Shown here: positions 16,133-24,279 of the stretch, in pieces | How positions within the stretch are numbered: the stretch's first letter is position 1 | How the letters are laid out: each line of letters starts with the position of its first letter | Source: Flavobacterium micromati | Lineage (GTDB): Bacteria > Bacteroidota > Bacteroidia > Flavobacteriales > Flavobacteriaceae | NCBI RefSeq assembly: GCF_900129585.1 | Contig: NZ_FQWF01000004.1 | Location: 186,001 to 250,000 of the forward strand | Length of the DNA stretch: 64,000 nucleotides | Direction of reading: 5' to 3' | Notes under the pieces: generated by a model | What the model was told of the DNA's origin: nothing | What the model saw: only the letters and a program-made list of their open reading frames with translations | Database searches by the model: none | Position numbers and translations under genes: made by a program

Positions 16133-17202
16133 TTTTTTTTTTCTCCATCAAATGTGATAGAGGCTAATTGCATTAGACAAAGTTCAACAAGAAGTCGCTG
16201 ATTTTGACTTAACTTATATTTCAAATCACAATCGTTGGCAATTTCGATTCCTTTGAGTAAAAAATCGGCATTGCATTTTTGAGCTTGTACGCCATACATT
16301 TTTTGAGCTTGTTCTCCAACTTCTAATAACGTCAGGGTTGCTGGAGTTTTAGAAACTAATAAATCTCTAAAGTGAGAAGCTAAGCCTGATACAAAGTGAT
16401 GCGCATCAAATCCTTTGGCAAGAATCTCGTTGAAGGCAAGTAATAATTCTGGAATTTTATTTTCCAAAATTAATTCGGTCACATTGATGTAAGTTTCGTA
16501 ATCCAGCACGTTCAAGTTTTCAGTAACGGCTTGGCGAGTTAAATCTTTACCGCAGAACGAAACAACTCTGTCAAAAATTGATAAAGCATCCCGCATTGCA
16601 CCATCTGCTTTTTGAGCAATAATGTGTAAAGCGTCATCTTCAAAATTCACTCCTTGACTAGTGGCAACTTCAGCAAGATGTTCTTTGGCATCTTTTACAG
16701 TGATTCGCTTAAAATCAAATATTTGACAACGCGATAAAATGGTTGGAATGATTTTATGTTTTTCGGTCGTTGCCAAAATAAAAATGGCGTGTTTTGGCGG
16801 TTCCTCAAGTGTCTTTAAAAACGCATTAAAAGCTGCCGAAGACAACATGTGAACCTCATCTATAATATAAACTTTATATTGACCAGTTTGCGGCGGAATT
16901 CTAACTTGGTCAATTAAACTTCTAATATCATCAACAGAGTTATTTGAAGCAGCATCCAGTTCGAAAACATTGAAAGCAAAATCTTCGGTTGGATCGTCAT
17001 AACCTGGCTGATTTATTTTACGAGCTAAAATTCGGGCACAAGTTGTTTTTCCAACTCCACGAGGTCCAGTAAATAATAAGGCAGAGGCAAGATGATTACT
17101 TTCTATGGCATTCAGTAAAGTATTGGTAATTGCTTTTTGTCCCACAACATCTTTAAACGTTTGAGGACGATATTTACGTGCCGATACAACAAATTGTTCC
17201 AT
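16117..17202 (-). CDS. dnaX: DNA polymerase III gamma/tau subunit, gamma-length frame
   Basis: The clamp-loader ATPase. The 361-residue zero frame has Walker A GPRGVGKTTCARIL, Walker B IIDEVHML, sensor 1 LATTEKHKI and the arginine-finger-region motif SRCQIFDFKR. It stops a few codons after a run of ten A residues (GEKKKLSNL), just behind the last helices of domain III, as gamma does in E. coli. The usual four-cysteine zinc module after Walker A is absent; that segment reads NQPGYDDPTEDFAFNVFELD. The start is the ATG at 17200-17202 (MEQFVVSARKYRPQTF); a TTG at 17223 lies within the -7 box. The continuation lies in the -1 frame (15458-16132). Confidence 0.95.
   Translation of the reverse strand: MEQFVVSARKYRPQTFKDVVGQKAITNTLLNAIESNHLASALLFTGPRGVGKTTCARILARKINQPGYDDPTEDFAFNVFELDAASNNSVDDIRSLIDQVRIPPQTGQYKVYIIDEVHMLSSAAFNAFLKTLEEPPKHAIFILATTEKHKIIPTILSRCQIFDFKRITVKDAKEHLAEVATSQGVNFEDDALHIIAQKADGAMRDALSIFDRVVSFCGKDLTRQAVTENLNVLDYETYINVTELILENKIPELLLAFNEILAKGFDAHHFVSGLASHFRDLLVSKTPATLTLLEVGEQAQKMYGVQAQKCNADFLLKGIEIANDCDLKYKLSQNQRLLVELCLMQLASITFDGEKKKLSNL
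16133..16142 (-). other. dnaX: A10 slippery run in dnaX
   Basis: Ten consecutive A residues on the coding strand (GGAG-A10-GTTGAGC). The run includes the E. coli-type heptamer A AAA AAG in the right phase for a -1 shift. No strong stem-loop follows, which favours transcriptional slippage, as known for Thermus dnaX, over ribosomal frameshifting. Reaching the tau frame needs eleven or eight A residues in the message, or a -1 shift. Confidence 0.75.
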
Positions 17203-17220
17203 AGAATTTTTATTCAAAAG

Positions 17221-17228
17221 CAAATATA
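17221..17228 (-). promoter_or_regulatory. -7 promoter box (TATATTTG, minus strand)
   Basis: Matches TAnnTTTG 18 bp upstream of the dnaX ATG, implying a very short leader and fixing the start codon. Confidence 0.55.
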
Positions 17229-17455
17229 GGTTATAAATTGGGGATGGAAGTAAGTTTTTTAGAGAAAAATTTCAATCTATAATCTTAGGTATTTTTTCTA
17301 TTTTCTGAAAAATCTAACAACGTTTTTATTCATTTTTGCAATCCATTTTGTTTTAGTAGAAAAAAATCTCTAAGTAAAATTCCTTAGATGACCTAGCGTT
17401 TATTTTTTCAATTAAAATCTTGTTGAACTAATCAAAAGCAGTGACTTATGACAAT

Positions 17456-18385
17456 TTAATTTTTCGATAATTTAATGTATTTCGATTTTATCTTTTTGTC
17501 TAAAACATATTTTGCTAATTGTTTTCCAGCTTCTACAGGTCGGTCAGACGAAAGTACGATCGCCCCATTTTCGATTAATTGGTAATAGATATCGTCTCCT
17601 TTTGCAATAGCACTTTTGTCAATATTCCCCATTGTTCCTAAAATAGAAGGTATTTTTCTACTTCTTAAATAACCGTAAGTTTCTTTTTTGGGTTCAGATG
17701 TTCCTACGAATGCGACCATTTTTTCGGCTTTCACGCCAAGTGCTTCCATACGTTCTACATCTTCTTTTCCTCGGGCTGAAACCGAAATTAATAAATCGGG
17801 TGCCAGTTTTGAAACTTCTTCTGCTTGGTTAGCATTGTAAGTAATGATTATAGTATTTCGCTCTGCTTTATTTTTCCTTACTGCATCTACAATCATTTTC
17901 ATAGGAACGCCTCGTTTTATGTCTAAGGTGTAAATGACTTTATTTTTTCCCCACTGCAAAACTTGATCTAAAGTTTCAATTTTGAATGAAGTTACGTTTC
18001 CCTCTGTATCCTTCAAAAATAGTTGTTGCAATTCTTTATAAGTGTAATCTCCAATTTTTCCAGTTCCGGTAGTGGTTCTGTTTAAAGTATTGTCGTGCAT
18101 CATTACAAGAACTGAGTCTTTGCTTAAAGCAATATCAGTCTCAATGATGGCAGGAATATATTTTATGGTATTGGTAAAAGTGGCTGTACAGTTTTCAGGA
18201 AATCCTTTTGTTGGGCCACCTCGATGCGCACTGACTAATGGATAGCTTTGCTTAGAATAACTTATGAAATTATGGAATTGCTTCGTATTTGGAAATGAAA
18301 TGTGATAGCTGGGAGTTTGAGCAAAAATAAGGCTGTAGCACAACACACTCCATAATGATAAATACATTTTAATATTTAATGACAT
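17456..18385 (-). CDS. Secreted glycerophosphodiester phosphodiesterase family protein
   Basis: 309 residues with a signal peptide ending near LIFAQ. The GDPD TIM barrel begins at VSAHRGG (first catalytic His/Arg), continues with GFPENC and IETDIALSKDSVLVMMHD (metal-binding Glu and Asp, catalytic His) and retains TLDIKRG. The enzyme hydrolyses glycerophosphodiesters to glycerol-3-phosphate and an alcohol, here in the periplasm or outside. Two in-frame ATGs six codons apart both give a plausible signal peptide; the first was used. The neighbours are unrelated. Confidence 0.9.
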   Translation of the reverse strand: MSLNIKMYLSLWSVLCYSLIFAQTPSYHISFPNTKQFHNFISYSKQSYPLVSAHRGGPTKGFPENCTATFTNTIKYIPAIIETDIALSKDSVLVMMHDNTLNRTTTGTGKIGDYTYKELQQLFLKDTEGNVTSFKIETLDQVLQWGKNKVIYTLDIKRGVPMKMIVDAVRKNKAERNTIIITYNANQAEEVSKLAPDLLISVSARGKEDVERMEALGVKAEKMVAFVGTSEPKKETYGYLRSRKIPSILGTMGNIDKSAIAKGDDIYYQLIENGAIVLSSDRPVEAGKQLAKYVLDKKIKSKYIKLSKN

Positions 18386-18672
18386 ATTATTTTTTTGTAC
18401 AAATAAAGAAAAATAAATGATACGTCTTACTGGCGAAAATGTTAAAAAAACCGTTTTGTTAGATTAGATATTGATCATCAATTTGCTAATATATTTTTAT
18501 TTTGTTTTCGTTAGCAAGATTATTTATTGTGATTTTGGAAAATATAAGATTTCTTATTACTAATGATAGAAAATTTTACTTTAAAACCAATATAATCCAA
18601 AACAATAGAGTTGCTTATAGTTTTACCATCGCCAATTATTTCTTACTTATTTTGAAGAGTCCGTATTAGCGA

Positions 18673-18993
18673 TTATTTCTTATTTGCGTTGTATTCATGT
18701 CGATCTTTAATGAATAATTCGTTTAAAACCATCGTTGCGCTTTTTGTATTATTAGCTGATGCACCTGTAACAAAAGATCCTTTTTCTCCCTCACAGGATT
18801 TAATTCCATAAACTGTCGCTTCATCTCCGGGATCGGTTATGCCTTCATAACGGTAAATTTCTTCAATCGTAAAATCCTGTGAACTGTTGATGATTTTATC
18901 TTCTTGCAAATTGTAATCTACTGTATATCCTTTTTCAGTTAGTTCTTGCAATGCTTTACAAACCGTGGCGTAGTGGTACATGTGTCGTTCCAT
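18673..18993 (-). CDS. Conserved hypothetical protein, 106 aa
   Basis: A small soluble acidic protein with the stretches MYHYATVCKALQELTEKGYTVDYN and IEEIYRYEGITDPGDEATVYG. I recall Bacteroidota homologues, some labelled phosphoribosylpyrophosphate synthetase, but no PRPP-binding motif is visible here and that label appears unjustified. There is no signal peptide or membrane segment. It stands alone between the phosphodiesterase gene and rnpB. Confidence 0.8.
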   Translation of the reverse strand: MERHMYHYATVCKALQELTEKGYTVDYNLQEDKIINSSQDFTIEEIYRYEGITDPGDEATVYGIKSCEGEKGSFVTGASANNTKSATMVLNELFIKDRHEYNANKK

Positions 18994-19120
18994 AATATGT
19001 TTTTTTAGTAATTACGTTTTTTAAAAGTACTTTTAGTAGTGCTAAATCGCTTAACAACATGTAATTTACGAATTATAACATTCAACTCATTTTTTTTTCA
19101 GTTAATAGTTGTATTTTCGC

Positions 19121-19453
19121 GCCGCAGACCGCCTTATCGTTCTTGTCCCATTGGGCGAGAGAGGAAAGTCCGGACACCATAGGGAAGCATAGCGGGTAAC
19201 ACCCGTCGGTTTATTTTGAATTTTTTCAAAATGGATTAGGACAAGTGCAACAGAAAGTATGTACAGGTAATGCTGTAGTGAAACCAGGTAAACTCTATGC
19301 GGTGAAATATCAAGTATATCAGCATTTAAGGGCTTCTCGTCCGTTGTTGAAGGGTAGATAGCTTGAGTCACACAGTAATGTGCGATCTAGATAAATGATA
19401 AGGTGACACTGAATTTATTTCAGCGTTAACAGAATCCGGCTTATAGGTCTGTA
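19121..19453 (+). ncRNA. rnpB: RNase P RNA (class A)
   Basis: The catalytic RNA of RNase P. Conserved core elements are visible: GAGGAAAGTCCGGACACC (about 19153-19172), GCAACAGAAAGTA, ACAGGTAA, the bacteroidal AAACCAGGTAAACTCTA, and the closing ACAGAATCCGGCTTATAGG near 19430. CAGACC at the 5' end pairs with GGTCTG at 19446-19451 to form P1. A T-run follows at once and probably terminates transcription. Ends are accurate to a few bases. Confidence 0.96.
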
Positions 19454-19532
19454 TTTTTTTTACTTCTACTTTTCGTCAGCTCTTTTGAACCATTAGCTTC
19501 ATTGGAGCGAAATAAAAATTCAGCAAAGATTT

Positions 19533-21317
19533 TTAGTCAATAATCATCGATTTTAACTTCGCGCGATAAGCTTCTAATGCATTCGATTTAGATATAAAAC
19601 CGTAATACTTTCCGTCTTTTAATACTGGTAAAAAAGCCACCTTAGAACTTTCAAATTTATTCATCACAGATTCCATACTTTCTGTTGGCGTCACAACTTC
19701 GTTCAATGGTAACATTATATCCTGAATTTTTGTATATTTCACTCGATAGTTATTAAAAATTATTTCCCTAATCGTATTGAAATGAACAATGCCTAAAAGA
19801 TTATTAGTAGTATCAACTACCGCAAAAATAACTTGATTGGAATGGGAAATTAGATCAACTAATTTTTCTAAGTTTTCATCTTCTGTTACTGTTAAAAAAT
19901 CAGTTTGAATAATCGAATTTGTTTCTAGAGTGGAAAGAACATTTGTATCTTTATTGCTTGTAAATGCATGTCCTTTTTGTACTAAATTTTTAACATCCAT
20001 CGAATGTTTTTCAAAGCGGCGAGAAATGGCAAAACTAATAGAGGAAACGATCATTAGCGGAATCATTAAGCTGTAACCTCCAGTAATTTCGGCTATTAGG
20101 AAAATGGCGGTCAAAGGTGCATGAAACAATCCACTTAAAATTCCTGCCATTCCTACAAGTGAAAAGTTGCTTACAGGCAGTTTAGTAAGCCCTATTAAAT
20201 TTAGTAAAGTAGCAAAGAAAAATCCGACATAAGATCCTAAAAAAAGCGATGGGGCAAAATTACCTCCATTTCCGCCGCTACCTAAAGTAATTCCAGTTGC
20301 AAAAACTTTAATCATCATTGTGCATCCTACAAAAAGTAGAAGTGCCCAACTATTATCTCTAAAACTACTAAACAAGGTGTTCTCTAATATTTTTCCAGGA
20401 TCACTATCAGATAATATTTTTATACTTTCATAGCCTTCACCAAAAAGAGTTGGAAAAATAAAGATAAGAATAGCTAAAATCGACGATCCAAACAAAGCTT
20501 TTTTATAAGGACTAAATTTTAGCTTGCTAAAGTAATGCTCTACTCTTTCAAAATTACGGGAATAATAAACAGAAATTAATCCTGTTAAAGCACCTAAAAG
20601 TATATAATAAACGATATTGTGGTAATCAAAATTTTGTTGTTGTCTAAACGATAGTAAGATCGTTTCATCTAGTGCAATTACAGAAACCAATGCGCCAGTT
20701 GCCGCTGCAATCATAATAGGTGTAAATGCTGCTATACTGACATCAACTAGTAGGACTTCTATCGCAAATAATACGCCTGCAATTGGAGCATTAAATGCTG
20801 CGGCAATTCCAGCAGCAACGCCACAACCTATAAGCAATGTACGATCTTTGTAACTCAATTTATATTTTTGTGCATAATTTGACCCGAATGCTGCTCCAGT
20901 AATTACAATAGGACTTTCCAATCCTGCTGAACCACCTAAACCAACGGTCAAAGAGCTGGTTACGATTTGCGCATACATTTGTTTTTGAGGAATAATACTT
21001 GCTTTTTTTGCAACTGCATATAATATTTGCGAAGTTCCTTTTTGAATTGTGCCTCCTAAAAGTCTTTTGACTACGAAAACAGTTAGAACAATTCCAATTA
21101 TGGGCAAAATACTATTTAAAAAACCTAATTTTAAAATTCCACTCACGTAAGTGGCGAATGAGAATACCCAATGCGCAAAAGTTTTCAACACAATTACAGC
21201 CAATGCAGATGATATACCAACTAAAACTGCCGATAAAAATATAAACTGTTTTGGAGTTAATAACGACTGCGCGATCGCAATAATTATTTGTAATTTAGAA
21301 AAATACTTTTTGAACAT
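19533..21317 (-). CDS. ClC-type chloride channel/transporter with CBS domains
   Basis: 594 residues: a ClC membrane core (about 20-425) and two C-terminal CBS domains (about 455-590). Conserved elements are GGSAGLESPIVITGAAFG (the GREGP region; the gating glutamate is kept, while the Arg and Gly are replaced), NAPIAGVLFAIE and GSGGNGGNFAPSLFLG (the GxFxP region). The GSGIP selectivity motif is not clearly present. The protein may be a channel or a proton-coupled exchanger for chloride or another anion. A -7 box lies 21 bp upstream. It converges with rnpB. Confidence 0.9.
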   Translation of the reverse strand: MFKKYFSKLQIIIAIAQSLLTPKQFIFLSAVLVGISSALAVIVLKTFAHWVFSFATYVSGILKLGFLNSILPIIGIVLTVFVVKRLLGGTIQKGTSQILYAVAKKASIIPQKQMYAQIVTSSLTVGLGGSAGLESPIVITGAAFGSNYAQKYKLSYKDRTLLIGCGVAAGIAAAFNAPIAGVLFAIEVLLVDVSIAAFTPIMIAAATGALVSVIALDETILLSFRQQQNFDYHNIVYYILLGALTGLISVYYSRNFERVEHYFSKLKFSPYKKALFGSSILAILIFIFPTLFGEGYESIKILSDSDPGKILENTLFSSFRDNSWALLLFVGCTMMIKVFATGITLGSGGNGGNFAPSLFLGSYVGFFFATLLNLIGLTKLPVSNFSLVGMAGILSGLFHAPLTAIFLIAEITGGYSLMIPLMIVSSISFAISRRFEKHSMDVKNLVQKGHAFTSNKDTNVLSTLETNSIIQTDFLTVTEDENLEKLVDLISHSNQVIFAVVDTTNNLLGIVHFNTIREIIFNNYRVKYTKIQDIMLPLNEVVTPTESMESVMNKFESSKVAFLPVLKDGKYYGFISKSNALEAYRAKLKSMIID

Positions 21318-21679
21318 TATAATTTTTTATAGGAAAAGCAAAATTACCATATTTTATGGGCATTATAAATTTTTAAAGATTTCTTTTCGTTAAAATAGAA
21401 CTTGATATTAGTAAAATTGGATATTGTAATTATTTTACATTAACAGCTTTTATAACTTATCAGATTTAGCTACTAAAAATACTTCCTTCCGTGGCTTTGA
21501 GAAACTTAGATGGATTCTTCGTTGGGATTTAATGGAAATGTGGGTTATTATTGTCTTTAATTTTGTAATGAAATTAATTTGGATTGGAAACTTTAAAAAT
21601 TCCGTCCTTCTGGATAATTTAATTTCACTTTTGCAATATTTATTTTTATGAAGCTTCTTTTACATTAATATAAAGCACT
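21318..21679. other. Intergenic region beside the ggt remnant
   Basis: It holds the ClC promoter at its left edge and otherwise no gene, RNA or repeat that I can recognise. Because a decayed gamma-glutamyltransferase copy ends at 21680, part of this stretch may be further debris, but no translated similarity to the missing part of that enzyme was found. Confidence 0.4.
21339..21346 (-). promoter_or_regulatory. -7 promoter box (TAATTTTG, minus strand)
   Basis: Matches TAnnTTTG 21 bp upstream of the ClC gene start. Confidence 0.45.
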
Positions 21680-21850
21680 CTAAACTGCAAAAGCGTTTTC
21701 TGTTTCAACTAGAGCACCAAATGCAAAACCAACTTTTTTTAAGATTTCAATACCAATTTTTGATGCTTGCTCCCGAACGGAAACTACAATCGCTTTAGTG
21801 GCGGCGACTCCTTCGGGTTTGATTGGGATGTTCTGACTTTTACAGTCGAA
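21680..21850 (-). pseudogene. Partial second copy of the ggt N-terminus
   Basis: The translated residues from CKSQNIPIKPEG to NAFAV align without gaps to residues 15-68 of the complete gamma-glutamyltransferase just upstream; I count 32 identities in 54 positions. The fragment begins around the lipobox cysteine and ends in a stop where the enzyme continues AHPQAGN. Conserved glycines (GGNAFDA) have been changed. It is therefore a diverged remnant of a tandem ggt duplication, on the same strand and 47 bp past the ggt stop. The open frame reaches back into the 3' end of ggt in a different phase. Confidence 0.85.
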
Positions 21851-21896
21851 TGAAATGATACTTAAATTATTATTAGTTTTTTCATTAAAATTTATT

Positions 21897-23582
21897 TTAA
21901 AAACCCACAGCTTTATTATCTCCTCTTTTATCGGCTCCACCTTCTAATTTTCCATTTGGTAAAACTAAAACGGCATCGACTTGACCTATAATTTCTTTAT
22001 TTTTTTCATTAACAAAATATGATTTTTTCTTTAGGTTTTCCATTAGCTCTTTCGAAAATGAATTGGGTTCAACAGTGATTTCGTCTGGTAGCCATTGATG
22101 ATGAAAACGTGGCGCATCGACAGCTTGCTGCATTGTCATACCAAATTCATAAACATTAAGTATTGTTTGCAGCACAGAAGTGATAATTGTAGAACCTCCG
22201 GGAGTTCCTACTACCATAAAAAGATTTCCGTTTTTTTCTACTATTGTTGGCGTCATAGAACTTAGCATTCTTTTTTCAGGAGCAATGCTGTTTGCTTCAC
22301 TTCCTGTCAATCCATAAAGATTAGGAACGCCAGCTTTAGCGCTGAAATCATCCATTTGATTGTTTAAAAAGAATCCTAATTCATCACAATAGATCTTAGA
22401 ACCATAATTGTCATTTAAGGTTGTGGTCGCTGATATTGCGTTTCCTTCGGCATCCACAATAGAGTAATGTGTTGTTTGATTGCTTTCATAGCCTTTTATT
22501 TCGCCTCGAGCGACAGCTGATGATTTAGTAGATTCATCAAATGAAAAATCTTTCATTCGCTTTTCTAAATAGGTTGGACTCAGTAATTCTTTTACGGGTA
22601 TTTGCACAAAATCAGGATCACCCAAGTAATAATTCCGGTCGGCATAAGCTCTTCGTTCAGCCTCTGTGATTACCTGAATTGCTTGGAGACTATTGTGTCC
22701 CATTTTAGAAAGATTGTAGGGTTCGATCATTTTCATGATCTGATTTAAACAAATTCCACCACTACTGGGCGGCGACATTGATGTGATTTTTAATTTTTTA
22801 TATTTAAAGGTAATTGGTGTACGCCACTTTGCTTGGTATTTTTTAAAATCTTCGATCGTTGTGTTTGCATCTTTTTTTGCTAAAAAAGAAATCAATTTTT
22901 TAGCCGTTTCACCACTGTAGAATTCGTCTTTTCCGTTAATCGCAATTCTTTTTAACGTAGCAGCGAGTGCAGCATATTTAATAGTGTCATTTTCTTTATA
23001 GATTTTAGAGAATAAACTATTTGCGCCGTTTCTTTTTACAAAAGTTTCGCGGTTACTATTTAAACTTGCCGCTTGATGTTTTGTCACAATTACTCCTTTT
23101 TCTGCAAGGGCAATAACAGGTTTTAATATCTCGCTCATTGGCATAGAACCAAATTTTTTATGCACTTCAAAAATGCCTGCAATGGTTCCAGGAATTCCAA
23201 TTGCAAGAGCAGTTTCAGTACTTTTTCCTTTTATTACATTTCTATTTTTATCTAGAAACATATCTTTGGTGGCAGCCATTGGTGCTTTTTCTCTGTAATC
23301 AATTGCTCCAGTTTCACCGTTTGCTTTGCGATAAACCATAAAACCACCACCACCAATATTTCCCGCCTGAGGATGAGCAACTGCTAACGCTAGTTCAGTT
23401 GCAACCATCGCATCAAATGCATTACCTCCTTGTTTCATGATTTCAACACCAATTTGGGAAGCTTCTTCACGAGCCGAAACAACCATTACTTTAGTAGCGA
23501 CTAAACCTGTGGGTTCAATTATTATTTCATTTGATTTACAGCTTAAAAATGCTACCGCAATTAGAAGTATTAATTTGTTCAT
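21897..23582 (-). CDS. ggt: Gamma-glutamyltransferase, lipoprotein form
   Basis: 561 residues of the Ntn-hydrolase family, matured by autocatalytic cleavage before the nucleophilic threonine in NQTTHYSIVD (Thr370). Other motifs are NAFDAMVATELALAVAHPQAG, SMSPPSSGG and a C-terminal GGADKRGDNKAVGF. The N-terminus MNKLILLIAVAFLSC is a lipoprotein signal, so the enzyme is probably anchored at the envelope. There it cleaves glutathione and other gamma-glutamyl compounds. Its start overlaps the stop of the AcpH-like gene by 4 bases. A truncated second copy of its 5' end lies downstream. Confidence 0.95.
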   Translation of the reverse strand: MNKLILLIAVAFLSCKSNEIIIEPTGLVATKVMVVSAREEASQIGVEIMKQGGNAFDAMVATELALAVAHPQAGNIGGGGFMVYRKANGETGAIDYREKAPMAATKDMFLDKNRNVIKGKSTETALAIGIPGTIAGIFEVHKKFGSMPMSEILKPVIALAEKGVIVTKHQAASLNSNRETFVKRNGANSLFSKIYKENDTIKYAALAATLKRIAINGKDEFYSGETAKKLISFLAKKDANTTIEDFKKYQAKWRTPITFKYKKLKITSMSPPSSGGICLNQIMKMIEPYNLSKMGHNSLQAIQVITEAERRAYADRNYYLGDPDFVQIPVKELLSPTYLEKRMKDFSFDESTKSSAVARGEIKGYESNQTTHYSIVDAEGNAISATTTLNDNYGSKIYCDELGFFLNNQMDDFSAKAGVPNLYGLTGSEANSIAPEKRMLSSMTPTIVEKNGNLFMVVGTPGGSTIITSVLQTILNVYEFGMTMQQAVDAPRFHHQWLPDEITVEPNSFSKELMENLKKKSYFVNEKNKEIIGQVDAVLVLPNGKLEGGADKRGDNKAVGF

Positions 23583-24163
23583 AGAGTTGTTATTTTTTCA
23601 TTCGAAAATTGTATTAAATCTTTAAAAAATTCAGTGAATTCCATTTCAAAGTCTGAATAGAATTCCCCAAGTTCGTTAGTTGCGAAGCGCATTTTCGATT
23701 GGTTTTGTGTGCGTCGATCCATTTGGGTTAAAATTTGATTGATTCCAGCGATAGAACGGTAAGTAAGTAGCCAATTTTCTTTCATCAGAATTGGCATTAT
23801 TGCAATTGTTCTCTCAGATAATATATTTTTATTATTTTCTAAAGACTGGTAAAAGCGATTAACAAAATCTTCCAATTTCACATCAGAATAGCTGTCCCAG
23901 TTTTTAGCTAGAAAATGATCGTATAATATATCTACAATCACACCAGCATAATGATGATAATTTTCGTGAAGTCGTTTAGTGCTTTGTCTAAAAATAGGAT
24001 GTGAATCAGTAAAAGTATCAATAGCACGATGCAGAATAATCCCTTTCTGAATTTCGTTAGGATAGGTTTCAAACTGTTTACCGCGAATTCCATCGGCCAT
24101 AAAATTACCGATTTTAATTAAATCATTGTCACCAGAAAGGTAGATATGTGCTAGAAAATTCAT
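23579..24163 (-). CDS. acpH: ACP phosphodiesterase-like protein
   Basis: 194 residues of the AcpH/DUF479 family: MNFLAHIYLSGDNDLIKIGNF, HRAIDTFTDSHPIFR and the metal-binding-type stretch HHYAGVIVDILYDHFLAKNW. Characterised members remove the phosphopantetheine arm from acyl carrier protein. Overlap with ggt (23579-23582) suggests translational coupling, though no biochemical link is obvious. Confidence 0.85.
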   Translation of the reverse strand: MNFLAHIYLSGDNDLIKIGNFMADGIRGKQFETYPNEIQKGIILHRAIDTFTDSHPIFRQSTKRLHENYHHYAGVIVDILYDHFLAKNWDSYSDVKLEDFVNRFYQSLENNKNILSERTIAIMPILMKENWLLTYRSIAGINQILTQMDRRTQNQSKMRFATNELGEFYSDFEMEFTEFFKDLIQFSNEKITTL

Positions 24164-24229
24164 TCGCCTAAAATAAGAATTTTAATCCTACTTTTTCAAT
24201 TTTGATGGGTTTTATAGACCGTCAAGTCT

Positions 24230-24237
24230 TATATTTG
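24230..24237 (+). promoter_or_regulatory. -7 promoter box (TATATTTG)
   Basis: Matches TAnnTTTG with a TTTTG about 25 bp upstream; it lies 42 bp before the glmM ATG at 24280. Confidence 0.6.
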
Positions 24238-24279
24238 TCGATAATTACAAAATCAACTCCAAAATTTAAAAAAATAAAA

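Noticed and set aside
18673..18993. Phosphoribosylpyrophosphate synthetase
   Set aside because: I recall homologues carrying this name, but the 106-residue protein has no PRPP-synthase motif and is far too short.
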